The notes under the pieces are model-generated. The model was not told the origin of the DNA. It ran no database searches and was given only the letters and a program-made list of their open reading frames with translations. A DNA stretch of 64,000 nucleotides from JAODBQ01 sp047602055 (GTDB taxonomy: Bacteria > Actinomycetota > Acidimicrobiia > Acidimicrobiales > Ilumatobacteraceae), in contig JASGIG010000001.1 in assembly GCA_047602055.1 (NCBI GenBank), positions 3,038,001 to 3,102,000 on the forward strand, read 5' to 3'. Positions within the stretch are counted from its first letter, which is position 1. Each line of letters starts with the position of its first letter. Position numbers and translations under genes: made by a program. Shown here piece after piece: positions 21,346 to 30,339 of the stretch.

Positions 21346-22107
21346 GTGGCGTCACCTACAGCTGATCTGAGCGCCGTGGCAGGTGTCAGTCGAGCACCAC
21401 TCAGCCTCACCGTCGCCCGGAACATGCGCACCGCGATCGAGTCCGGCGTCTGGGCGGAAGGAACGGAGTTGCCCAGCGAGCAGTTCCTCGCCAAGCACTT
21501 CAACGTCGGTCGAACGACGATTCGTGAGGCGCTTCGGATCCTCCAGTCCCAGGGGCTGCTCACCGGTGGCGACACGGTGTCGACCGCGCGACCGAGGGTT
21601 GCAACAGGTGCGCTGCGAGAGCGAGCGGCCGACGCGATCACCAGTGCGGTGCTCCTGGGTGCCATTCCGCTCACCGATCTCGTCGACCTGCGCCTCGTCC
21701 TCGAGGCCGACGGCGTCGCCAAGGCCGCCAAGCTCGCTCAAGACGATCCGGCGATCCTCCAGCACGCTGAAGACGAGCTCGCTCAGATGCCCAGCCACCA
21801 CGACAACGTCGAGGACTACGTCGCTTGCGACGTGCGCTTCCACCTGTCACTTGCTCAAGCGAGTGGCAATGTCGCCGTCGAGCTCGTGATGGGCGTGCTG
21901 CGCGATGCCATCGGCGAGTACCTGCTCGAGGCGCTGCAGTCGTTGAGCGAACCCGAGACGATGCTCGAACGTCTGACGCAGGAGCACCAGGCCATCCTCG
22001 ACGCCATCCGCGATGGGCGCGGTGGTCTCGCCGGTGAGCTGATGCGGCAGCACATCGAACGCTTCTACGCCATCGGCGAACGCGGCAACTCCGACAGACC
22101 ATCCTGA
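21346..22107 (+). CDS. FadR-type GntR family transcriptional regulator
   Basis: 253 residues from GTG. The N-terminal winged helix reads LPSEQFLAKHFNVGRTTIRE then ALRILQSQGLL; the C-terminal FCD domain has DLRLVLEADGVA, DVRFHLSLAQASGN and MRQHIERF, with Asp/His residues that usually bind a metal near the effector site. Such regulators respond to acyl-CoA or organic acids. It is divergent from the ligase-thiolase-glcD-dpp operon, whose upstream region shares a 21-bp motif with the amidohydrolase operon, so it probably controls both. Confidence 0.9.
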   Translation: MASPTADLSAVAGVSRAPLSLTVARNMRTAIESGVWAEGTELPSEQFLAKHFNVGRTTIREALRILQSQGLLTGGDTVSTARPRVATGALRERAADAITSAVLLGAIPLTDLVDLRLVLEADGVAKAAKLAQDDPAILQHAEDELAQMPSHHDNVEDYVACDVRFHLSLAQASGNVAVELVMGVLRDAIGEYLLEALQSLSEPETMLERLTQEHQAILDAIRDGRGGLAGELMRQHIERFYAIGERGNSDRPS

Positions 22108-22120
22108 AAACGACAGACGC

Positions 22121-22160
22121 GTGCGCCCGGACCTCTTGGGGGGACGAGGTCCGGGCGCAC
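22121..22160. terminator. Bidirectional terminator-like hairpin
   Basis: A perfect 15-bp stem (GTGCGCCCGGACCTC, 22121-22135, pairing with 22146-22160) with a 10-nt loop lies between the convergent gntR and solute-binding-protein genes. No clear T tract follows. Confidence 0.75.
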
Positions 22161-22181
22161 ACGTTCAGCGTGTGGCTGCGC

Positions 22182-23837
22182 TCAGTGGCTGATCCACACG
22201 TCGGTCATCCGTGAGCGGTTCAACAAGGTCTGCTCGAAACCATGGACGTTGTTTCCGAACGCGTCCACGGCGGGGATGAACACGAGTGGCGCGATCATCG
22301 CCGATTCCGTCGCGATCTTCGCTGCCGCGTTGAGAGCTGGCATCCGATCCTCCGGTGTCGCTCCTGCCCTGGTCGCCGCGATCGCGTCGCCCAGGCCCGG
22401 AAAGTCAGCGTGGCCGACGTTCAGATAGCTGTCCTTGCCGTACAACTGCTGCAAGGCGAGGCTCGGGTCGATGCGGCCGGAAGCACCTGAGCAATAGATG
22501 TTGTGATCGTGCTTCTCGAAGAAGGCCGGCGACGCGACTGGGATCTCGACGACGTTGAGCTTCAGGTCGATGCCGACCTTCGCCCACTGAGCTTGCAGCA
22601 CTTCGTTCTTCAAGCTCTGGCGAAGCCCCGGGTTCACCACGCCGGTGATCGTCAGGCCATCCGGATATCCGGCGTCGGCGAGCAGCTGCTTGGCCTTCTC
22701 GGGATCGTATGGATAGGTCGGCACGAGATCGGCTTGGTAGGCCCAGAAATCGGAGGGCCACGGCATCCACGCGACCTCGCCGGTCTCTCCGTTGAGTGCC
22801 AGGTTGAGCGCGTCGCGATCCGTCGCATAGTTGATCGCCTGACGCACCCGGACGTCGTTGAAGGGTGGATCCAACTTGTTGATGTAGCACATGTCGAACG
22901 AGATGGTGTTCCGGGTGAGAACGGTCAACTTGTCCTGGCCCTTGAGCTGCTCGACCGCTGAGGAGTCCAGTTGTGGGAGGAAGTCGACCTGACCGGACTT
23001 CAACGCATTCAGCTTCGCCTGATCGTCCTTCATGAACTGCACGGAGATCGTGTCGAGATATGGCAGACCGTTCTGCCAGTAGTCGTCGTTGCGAGTGAAC
23101 GAGATCGAGATCCCTGGCTTGTACTCCACCAACTTGAACGGCCCTGCGCCAACAGGGTTCTGGTAGTCATCGCCCTGTGCCGCGAGTGAAGCTGGTGACA
23201 TCATCATGCCAGCTCGGTCGGCAAGCATCATCAGGAGTGCTGCGTCGGGCGTGTTGAGGTGGAACCTCACCACGTCAGCCGACACGACCTCGACGCTGTC
23301 GACGGATGCGAGATCCGCCTTCCAGTTCGACGTATCGCTCTTGTAGTGCTCGATGTTGACCTTCACCGCGTCGGCGTCGAACGGCGTCCCGTCGGTGAAT
23401 CGGATCCCCTCGTTGAGGGTGAGCTCCAACGTCGTGTCGTCGACCCACGTCCAGCTCTTCGCCAGCCCGGGCTGTGGCACCAGCTCGGGCGTGTAGGTGA
23501 GCAGGGTGTCGTAGAGCGGGTAGAGCGACATGTAGTCGTTGCCGGAGCTCCCCTTCGAGGGGTCGAGTGACGTCGGCTCCGTCGAATAGGCGATGCGGAG
23601 GTCGCCACCTCGTTGGGGTGTGCCTTCGCTGGGGCCGTCGCTCGTCGAGGGATCGTTGGTCGTCCCGGCCGGACCGCTCGGCTGCGTCGACGCCGCTGAC
23701 GAGCTGGCCGGCGTGCTGCTGGCCGACGCATTGGTCGACGTGCTCGACTTGGACGAATCCGACGAGCAGGCCGCGGCGCAGATGAGCAGAAGTGCGCCGC
23801 AGGTCAGGGCCGAGGCGCGTCTCAAGGAGGTTTTCAT
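22182..23837 (-). CDS. Solute-binding lipoprotein of a peptide/nickel-type ABC transporter (SBP family 5)
   Basis: 551 residues. The N-terminus MKTSLRRASALTCGALLLIC with CAAACSS is a lipoprotein signal, then a Ser/Thr-rich spacer, then the family 5 fold: RGGDLRIAYSTEPTSLDP, YDTLLTY, GIRFTDGTPFDADAVK, NPVGAGPFKLVEY, FNDVRVRQAINYATDRDAL. ATG 23837 is chosen for the signal peptide and an AGGAACC site upstream. It captures the solute for a DppBCDF-type importer; the only such importer here is the operon at 12.7-16.6 kb. It follows the amidohydrolase in the same leftward operon. Confidence 0.9.
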   Translation of the reverse strand: MKTSLRRASALTCGALLLICAAACSSDSSKSSTSTNASASSTPASSSAASTQPSGPAGTTNDPSTSDGPSEGTPQRGGDLRIAYSTEPTSLDPSKGSSGNDYMSLYPLYDTLLTYTPELVPQPGLAKSWTWVDDTTLELTLNEGIRFTDGTPFDADAVKVNIEHYKSDTSNWKADLASVDSVEVVSADVVRFHLNTPDAALLMMLADRAGMMMSPASLAAQGDDYQNPVGAGPFKLVEYKPGISISFTRNDDYWQNGLPYLDTISVQFMKDDQAKLNALKSGQVDFLPQLDSSAVEQLKGQDKLTVLTRNTISFDMCYINKLDPPFNDVRVRQAINYATDRDALNLALNGETGEVAWMPWPSDFWAYQADLVPTYPYDPEKAKQLLADAGYPDGLTITGVVNPGLRQSLKNEVLQAQWAKVGIDLKLNVVEIPVASPAFFEKHDHNIYCSGASGRIDPSLALQQLYGKDSYLNVGHADFPGLGDAIAATRAGATPEDRMPALNAAAKIATESAMIAPLVFIPAVDAFGNNVHGFEQTLLNRSRMTDVWISH

Positions 23838-23899
23838 GTGGTGGATGGTTCCTTTTGAAGAGGGTGCACCGGAGGGGTGCCTCGCCGGATTGGCTTGGT

Positions 23900-25078
23900 T
23901 CAGGTCAGGTGATAGAGCTTGAAGGCGTTGTCTTGCGCGGCCTTGATCGCCAGCTCGTCCGAGACGTTCTGGAGGCTCGCGAGCAATTGCTCGTTCGGCA
24001 ACAATGCCGCCGAAGCCGGTCCTGGCGAGAGGCTCGTCGGATGCGGGAAGTCGGTCTCGAACATCATGTTGTCGGGGAGCAGTTCGAAGGCCTTCTCGAT
24101 GTGCTTTTCGAACCAGAAGGTGCCGTAGACGTTGCGCTTGATGTAGAAGCTGGGAAGTTCGCGCTCCGGGGCCTCCTTGTGCGCGCCGAAGTTCACCCAG
24201 TGCCAGTCGAGCGTCTCCATGACGAAGGGCACCCACCCGGTGCCACTTTCCACGACGACCCACTTCAGATCGGGGAAGTCGATGCAGACCCCATTTGTCG
24301 CGAGCTTTGCGACGTGCCGACCGACCGACAGGAATGACCCGGCGCTGTCCTGGGTGCGGGCGATCATCGTGCCCATCTTGTTGAGGTCCCTCACGCCCCG
24401 GTCGGCCTGCGTCTCCTGGCCGAAGCCGATGTGCAGGTTCATGGAGAGCTCTGCCTCCTGAGCCGCACCGAGCACCGGCGCCCAATGCGCATCTTGAATC
24501 GGTGGCAAGCCGATCTTCTCGAAGTCCACGCTGAAGAGCAGGCCTCGATGGCCCATCGAGCGCACTCGCTGGATCTCGGCGACACACGCATCGATGTCCC
24601 ACCAGGGCAATGCCGCGATCGCGATGAGCCGCTTGGGGTCGGCACTGCAGAAGTCGGTCAGGTAATCGTTGTAGGCCTGCACGCAGACGGTGGCATCCTC
24701 GGGCCCGAGCTCGTCGAGGAATGCCTTGCCGTGGAAGCCGACGATGTTCGGATAGAGCACCTGGGCGTAGATGCCGTATTCGTCGAGTCGGACGAGTCGA
24801 TCCTCGGCCTTGAAGCCAGCTTGATCACATTCGTCGAACGTCTCGGGCGTGGACGGTGGGAACTCCTTCCAGCCCGCGGCTGCGAACCACGTGATGTGGT
24901 GCAGCGGGCGCGACGACGCGCCGATGACCCAGTTGTCGAGGTCGCCCTGGCGCTCGACCCGCGGGCCGATCTCCGCCAGCCGCTTCGGAAGCCTGGACGT
25001 CCAGAGGTCGGGCTCCTCGATGATGTGACTGTCGGTGTCGACGATGCGCAACGAGTCGATCAGTTCTTTGGTCGGCAC
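23900..25078 (-). CDS. Amidohydrolase family protein (amidohydrolase 2 / ACMSD-like)
   Basis: 392 residues from GTG 25078, preferred over ATG 25108 because GGGAGGAACA lies directly before it. The N-terminus has the metal-site motif VDTDSHIIEEPDLW; LYPNIVG, NLHIGFG and a C-terminal MMFETDFPHPTS complete the family pattern (TIM barrel, Zn- or Mn-dependent decarboxylase or hydrolase). First gene of the operon with the solute-binding protein. The 21-bp motif at 25180-25200 precedes it. The reaction is not deducible; linkage to an acyl-CoA ligase suggests it processes the imported substrate. Confidence 0.85.
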   Translation of the reverse strand: MPTKELIDSLRIVDTDSHIIEEPDLWTSRLPKRLAEIGPRVERQGDLDNWVIGASSRPLHHITWFAAAGWKEFPPSTPETFDECDQAGFKAEDRLVRLDEYGIYAQVLYPNIVGFHGKAFLDELGPEDATVCVQAYNDYLTDFCSADPKRLIAIAALPWWDIDACVAEIQRVRSMGHRGLLFSVDFEKIGLPPIQDAHWAPVLGAAQEAELSMNLHIGFGQETQADRGVRDLNKMGTMIARTQDSAGSFLSVGRHVAKLATNGVCIDFPDLKWVVVESGTGWVPFVMETLDWHWVNFGAHKEAPERELPSFYIKRNVYGTFWFEKHIEKAFELLPDNMMFETDFPHPTSLSPGPASAALLPNEQLLASLQNVSDELAIKAAQDNAFKLYHLT

Positions 25079-25179
25079 TGTTCCTCCCCATAGGTGGCGG
25101 TCCGGCATTGGGCCGAGACGGCTGTTCTGGCGGTCGACCCCCGGATTGGGACCCCCGGCCCAGTGAGCGCACTTTGACA

Positions 25180-25200
25180 GCTGATCTGCTTGTCAGTCAA
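25180..25200 (-). promoter_or_regulatory. Putative operator, copy 2 of the shared 21-bp motif
   Basis: On the minus strand it starts TTGACTGACAAGCAGATCAG. It differs from the copy at 21273-21293 at three of 21 positions. It lies about 100 bp upstream of the amidohydrolase start and is itself flanked by inverted TTGAC/GTCAA ends (25174-25200). Confidence 0.5.
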
Positions 25201-25431
25201 CTGCTCCGAACGATCAGTCAGAACAGGGCGACGGTCGCAGCGGTGAGGGCTTGGTCGCGGTGGGGCTCAGCACCGCCACACGGGGATCTGAAGGAGGAGC
25301 GCAGCGACCGGAGCCACCGGACTACGACGAATGGGCCAGCAACCTGCCGGGCTCGTGGTCCAGGTGAGGTCGACGACCAAGCGGCGCGGCATCCCGCTGA
25401 CATCGCATGGCCATCTACCAGGTACGTTGCG

Positions 25432-25503
25432 TCGGGGAGGGGGGATTCGAACCCCCGACCTCCTGCACCCAAAGCAGGAACGCTACCGCTGCGCCACTCC
25501 CCG
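25432..25503 (-). tRNA. tRNA-Pro (anticodon TGG)
   Basis: On the minus strand the acceptor stem is CGGGGAG/CTCCCCG, the anticodon arm CCTGC-TTTGGGT-GCAGG with anticodon TGG, and the T arm GGGGG-TTCGAAT-CCCCC. The 3' CCA is not encoded. The D loop is short, giving about 72 nt. Between the amidohydrolase start and this gene (about 350 bp) I see only the 21-bp motif and no further gene. Confidence 0.9.
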
Positions 25504-25523
25504 GCAGGCTCGGATGCTATCCG

Positions 25524-26495
25524 TCAGCCGCTGACGACGACCGTTGCCTTCATCCCGGTGTGGATGCCGCAGACGTAGTTGAACGTGCCGGCGGTGTCGA
25601 ACGTGTGGGTGAACGTCTCGCCCTGGCCGAGGCCGTCCGATTCGGCGAACGCCCCGTCCACGGATTCGACGGTGTGCGTCGCGCCGTCCTCGTTCGTCCA
25701 CGTCACGGTGTCGCCGACGGTGATGTCGATCTCCTTGGGGTCGAACGCGAAGCCCTTGATCGTCACGGCGGTCGCGCCACCACCGCTGTCGCCACCCGCC
25801 GACTCGGTGGTCACCGTCGTCTCGTCGGACCCCGACGGCGGGGCCGCGACGCTCGTGTCGCGGTTGGCCCACACGGCCGAGGCGACGACGGCGACGGCCA
25901 CGAACGCCAGCGCCAGCGCCCCGCCGACGATCGGGTTGACCAGCGCCTGCCGGCGCCAGCGGACTGCGGGCAGGAAGCTGGCGGCCAGCGCGACGATCGC
26001 CGCGATCTCGGCGACGAGCGCGATCACCGCCTGCGGTGACGGCTCCATGCCCTTCTCGGTGAATCCGAAGAATCCGTCGTCGAGGGTGCGACTCATCGCG
26101 AACGACGCGAGGGTGCCGGCGGCGAGGGCGATCCCGGCGAGGCGGACGATCACGTCGCGGCGAACGACGAGCAACCCGGCGACGATCACCGAGGCGATGC
26201 CGTTGGCGAGGAATGCCCGGCCGACGTTGGCCGTGGTGATCTCCCGGTAGCCGTCGAAGTACAGGTCGAGGTGGACGAGCCCGCCGACGACGATCGCCAC
26301 CGCGGCGACCGCCCGGAGCGGCACCGCCGACGGTGACCCGGCGGCCGCCCGCGCCGGCGTCGGCGCCGGGGGAGCGGACGGCGGTGGAGGCGGCGGCGGC
26401 GACGACCGCGTGGGCTGGCCCCACGACGAGGACGGCCCGGGCGGGGGAGGAGGTGGAGAAGGCGGAGGCGGCGGCGGAGGATGCGTGGAGCTCAC
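25524..26495 (-). CDS. Membrane protein with C-terminal cupredoxin (plastocyanin-like) domain
   Basis: 323 residues from GTG 26495. A Pro-rich cytoplasmic N-terminus of about 50 residues is followed by four hydrophobic segments (VAAVAIVVGGLVHLDLYFDG, GIASVIVAGLLVV, AVIALVAEIAAIVALAASF, GALALAFVAVAVVASAVW). After a Ser/Gly/Thr linker comes a type-1 copper domain with ligands in GATHTVES (His) and FNYVCGIHTGM (Cys, His, Met). It probably binds copper outside the membrane as an electron carrier or copper handler; the membrane part resembles small DUF-type four-helix modules. No partner oxidase is nearby. It lies 20 bp from tRNA-Pro. Confidence 0.8.
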   Translation of the reverse strand: MSSTHPPPPPPPSPPPPPPGPSSSWGQPTRSSPPPPPPPSAPPAPTPARAAAGSPSAVPLRAVAAVAIVVGGLVHLDLYFDGYREITTANVGRAFLANGIASVIVAGLLVVRRDVIVRLAGIALAAGTLASFAMSRTLDDGFFGFTEKGMEPSPQAVIALVAEIAAIVALAASFLPAVRWRRQALVNPIVGGALALAFVAVAVVASAVWANRDTSVAAPPSGSDETTVTTESAGGDSGGGATAVTIKGFAFDPKEIDITVGDTVTWTNEDGATHTVESVDGAFAESDGLGQGETFTHTFDTAGTFNYVCGIHTGMKATVVVSG

Positions 26496-26547
26496 GCCGA
26501 CATCATCGTCGCGATCGCGACCCTGATCGCGCGATCGTGAACCGCGC

Positions 26548-26826
26548 TCAGCGCTGCTTGGCGGCGGCCTTGGCCAGGCGCTTGGCGGTGCGGCCGTACG
26601 GCTCGAGCTGGCGGCCGTCGAGGTCGGCGACCTCCGCACCGTTGGTGAACAGCACCCGGTAGCGCAGCCAGTTGAACCCGTTGGCCAGGAGCACCTTGCC
26701 AACTGTCCCGACCGGGACGCCCGGCAGTTCGACCGTCGTGTTGACCGTGTCGCCGATGCGCAGGTTGAGCTGGTCGGCGTGCGGTCGGGCAAGCGCGCTC
26801 GGCTTCCAGGTCGTCATGGGCTTCAT
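26548..26826 (-). CDS. Small hypothetical protein with SH3-like stretch
   Basis: 92 residues from ATG 26826, or 89 from ATG 26817. The central part (RIGDTVNTTVELPGVPVG, then GKVLLANGFNWLRYRVLF and LDGRQLEPYGR) looks like a small beta-barrel of the SH3/KOW kind; the tail is basic (RTAKRLAKAAAKQR). Divergent from tig with a 69-bp spacer. No function recognised; nucleic-acid binding is possible from the basic tail but unproven. Confidence 0.6.
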   Translation of the reverse strand: MKPMTTWKPSALARPHADQLNLRIGDTVNTTVELPGVPVGTVGKVLLANGFNWLRYRVLFTNGAEVADLDGRQLEPYGRTAKRLAKAAAKQR

Positions 26827-26880
26827 TCTGGCACGGCTGCCCGACGCGCAACGGGTCCCCGTCGCCGACGGGCGCGCCGG

Positions 26881-26886
26881 TAGCAT
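26881..26886 (+). promoter_or_regulatory. Putative -10 box (TAGCAT) of tig
   Basis: GG-TAGCAT ends 9 nt before the GTG start at 26896, with no ribosome binding site; leaderless pattern. Confidence 0.45.
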
Positions 26887-26895
26887 CGGCTCCCT

Positions 26896-28353
26896 GTGAG
26901 GAGCACCATCGAACCCGTCGACGCCCCCGAGGACGCGCCCGCCAAGAAGCTCGTGAAGCTGTCGATCACCGTCGGCGAGGACGAGTTCGACCGCGACATC
27001 GACCAAGCGTTCCGCAAGATCGCCCGCGAGGTCCGCCTGCCCGGCTTCCGCGCCGGCAAGGCGCCGCGTCGGGTGCTGGAGGCCCGCATCGGCAAGAGCG
27101 CGGCGCGCGAGCAGGCGCTGCGCGACGCCGTCCCCGTCTACCTGTCCAGCGCCGTGCGCGAGCACGACGTCGACCTCATCGCCACGCCGGAGATCGAGAT
27201 CACCGCCGGCGCCGAGGACGGCGAGGTCGCCTTCGACGCGACGTGCGAGGTGCGCCCGGAGATCACGCTCGACGGCTACGGCGGTCTGCGCGTCGAGCTG
27301 CCCGCGCTGGAGCCGTCGCAGGAGGACGTCGAGGCGGCGATCACCGCCGAGGTCAAGCGGCACGGCTCGCTGGCCGACGTCGACCGGCCCGTCCAGTCGG
27401 GCGACCAGGTCACCTTGACGCTGTCGGCCGAGCGCGACGGCGAGCCGGTGATCGGCCTGAACACCGAGGACTGGCTGTACGAGGTCGGCCAGGGCTGGGT
27501 TGCCCCCGGCTTCGACGGCAAGCTGCTCGGTGCCGCCGCCGGCGACGAGCTGCACTTCGCCGCGGTGCCCAACGGCACGAGCGAGGAGGCCGACTTCACC
27601 GTGCTGGTCCAGCAGGTGCAGGAGGTCGTGCTGCCCGAGGTGACCGACGAGTGGGTCGACGAGAACGTCGGCGAGCACGACACCGTCCAGTCGTGGCGGG
27701 CCGCGGTCGCCGAGCGGCTGGCTGCGCAGCGCCTCGCCCAGGCCCGCAACCTGTTCATGGACCGTGCCACCGAGGCGCTCGTCGGCCTCGTCGAGCGTGA
27801 GGCCCCGGAGTCGATGGTGTCGAGCGACCTGTCGGCGCGCGTGCAGAACACCGTGCAGCGCTTCCAGAGCCAGGGCATCGCCCTCGAGCAGTGGCTGCAG
27901 GCGACCGGCCAGGACCCGGCGCAGTTCGTCGAGTCGATGCGCGAGCAGTCGGTGCGCGCCACCAAGCTCGACCTCGCGCTGCGAGCGGTCGCCAACGCCG
28001 AGTCGCTCGACGTCACCGAGGACGACGTCAACGCCGAATACGCGCGCATCGCCCTGCAGGTCGGCCAGAAGGCATCGACGATCCGCAAGGCCTACGAGTC
28101 CGAGGATGCCGTCGGCGAGCTGACCGCGCAGATCCGCAAGCGCAAGGCGCTGGACTGGCTGCTCGAGCACGTCGAGGTCGTCGACGAGCACGGCACGCCG
28201 ATGGACCGCGCCGTGCTGCTCGACCGCGACGGTGACCACGATCACGACGCCCATGACCACGATCACGACGCCCATGACCACGATCACGACGCCCATGACC
28301 ACGATCACGACGGTCACGACCATGACCACGACGGTCACGACCACGAGCACTGA
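26896..28353 (+). CDS. tig: Trigger factor with His/Asp-rich C-terminal tail
   Basis: 485 residues. The ribosome-binding N-domain carries the signature LPGFRAGKAPRRV; an FKBP-like peptidyl-prolyl isomerase domain and an alpha-helical C-domain follow. It is the ribosome-associated chaperone for nascent chains. The last ~35 residues are an unusual run of Asp-His pairs (DHDHDAHDHDHD pattern), encoded by imperfect 21-bp tandem repeats (28233-28350), resembling metal-binding tails of SlyD-type isomerases. It heads the tig-clpP-clpX order common in bacteria, 13 bp before clpP. Confidence 0.95.
   Translation: MRSTIEPVDAPEDAPAKKLVKLSITVGEDEFDRDIDQAFRKIAREVRLPGFRAGKAPRRVLEARIGKSAAREQALRDAVPVYLSSAVREHDVDLIATPEIEITAGAEDGEVAFDATCEVRPEITLDGYGGLRVELPALEPSQEDVEAAITAEVKRHGSLADVDRPVQSGDQVTLTLSAERDGEPVIGLNTEDWLYEVGQGWVAPGFDGKLLGAAAGDELHFAAVPNGTSEEADFTVLVQQVQEVVLPEVTDEWVDENVGEHDTVQSWRAAVAERLAAQRLAQARNLFMDRATEALVGLVEREAPESMVSSDLSARVQNTVQRFQSQGIALEQWLQATGQDPAQFVESMREQSVRATKLDLALRAVANAESLDVTEDDVNAEYARIALQVGQKASTIRKAYESEDAVGELTAQIRKRKALDWLLEHVEVVDEHGTPMDRAVLLDRDGDHDHDAHDHDHDAHDHDHDAHDHDHDGHDHDHDGHDHEH
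28233..28350 (+). repeat. Tandem repeats encoding the His/Asp-rich trigger factor tail
   Basis: About five copies of a 21-bp unit built on gaccacgatcacgacgccca, degenerating to a GGT-containing variant at the 3' end. All copies stay in frame within tig. Confidence 0.85.
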
Positions 28354-28366
28354 GAGGACCGATCTC

Positions 28367-28996
28367 ATGGGTCGCGCCCAGAACTACCTCGTCCCCAACG
28401 TCATCGAGCAGACCAGCCGCGGCGAGCGCGGCATGGACCTGTACTCGCGCCTGCTCAAGGAGAACATCATCTTCTTGCAGACGCCGATCGACGACTCGAT
28501 CGCCAGCCTGATCTGCGCCCAGCTGATCCACCTGGAGTCCGAGAACCCGGACAAGGACATCAACCTCTACATCAACAGCCCCGGCGGCGACATCACCGCG
28601 CTGTTCGCGATCTACGACACGATGCAGTTCATCAAGAACGACATCGCCACGATCTGCCTGGGCCAGGCCGCCTCGGCTGCCGCGGTGCTGCTCGCCGCCG
28701 GGACCAAGGGCAAGCGCCTCGCCCTGCCGCACAGTCGCATCCTCCTGCACCAGCCGTACGGCCAGGTCGGCTACGGCCAGGTCACCGACCTGGAGCTGGC
28801 CGCGAAGGAGATCCTGCGGATGCGCGACCTGCTGGAGGAGATCCTCGCCCGTCACAGCGGCCAGACGCTGGAGCGCATCCACCTCGACACCGACCGCGAC
28901 TTCGTGATGGAAGCCGAGGAGGCGCGCGCGTATGGCATCATCGACGACGTGATCTCGTCTCGCGACGCGGTGGACCGCACCGGTCCCATTCGCTGA
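28367..28996 (+). CDS. clpP: ATP-dependent Clp protease proteolytic subunit
   Basis: 209 residues from ATG 28367, preceded by gagagga. The catalytic triad is visible: Ser103 in GQAAS, His128 in LLHQP, and an Asp in TDRDF. NSPGGDITA forms the oxyanion/strand motif. It forms the tetradecameric protease chamber and works with ClpX, encoded 34 bp downstream. Actinobacteria often have two clpP genes; only one is here. Confidence 0.95.
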   Translation: MGRAQNYLVPNVIEQTSRGERGMDLYSRLLKENIIFLQTPIDDSIASLICAQLIHLESENPDKDINLYINSPGGDITALFAIYDTMQFIKNDIATICLGQAASAAAVLLAAGTKGKRLALPHSRILLHQPYGQVGYGQVTDLELAAKEILRMRDLLEEILARHSGQTLERIHLDTDRDFVMEAEEARAYGIIDDVISSRDAVDRTGPIR

Positions 28997-29030
28997 ACCT
29001 GGGCGAGTCGAGTCTCAAGGGGAAGATGCC

Positions 29031-30311
<1,281 letters not shown>

Positions 30312-30339
30312 CCGCTTCACGCCGACACCGGACCACGTC

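Noticed and set aside
22121..22160. Small RNA gene in the 15-bp hairpin
   Set aside because: Position between convergent stops and lack of a promoter fit a terminator better.
28233..28350. Regular repeats that could be taken for a CRISPR array
   Set aside because: They are contiguous, in frame in tig, with no unique spacers and no cas genes.
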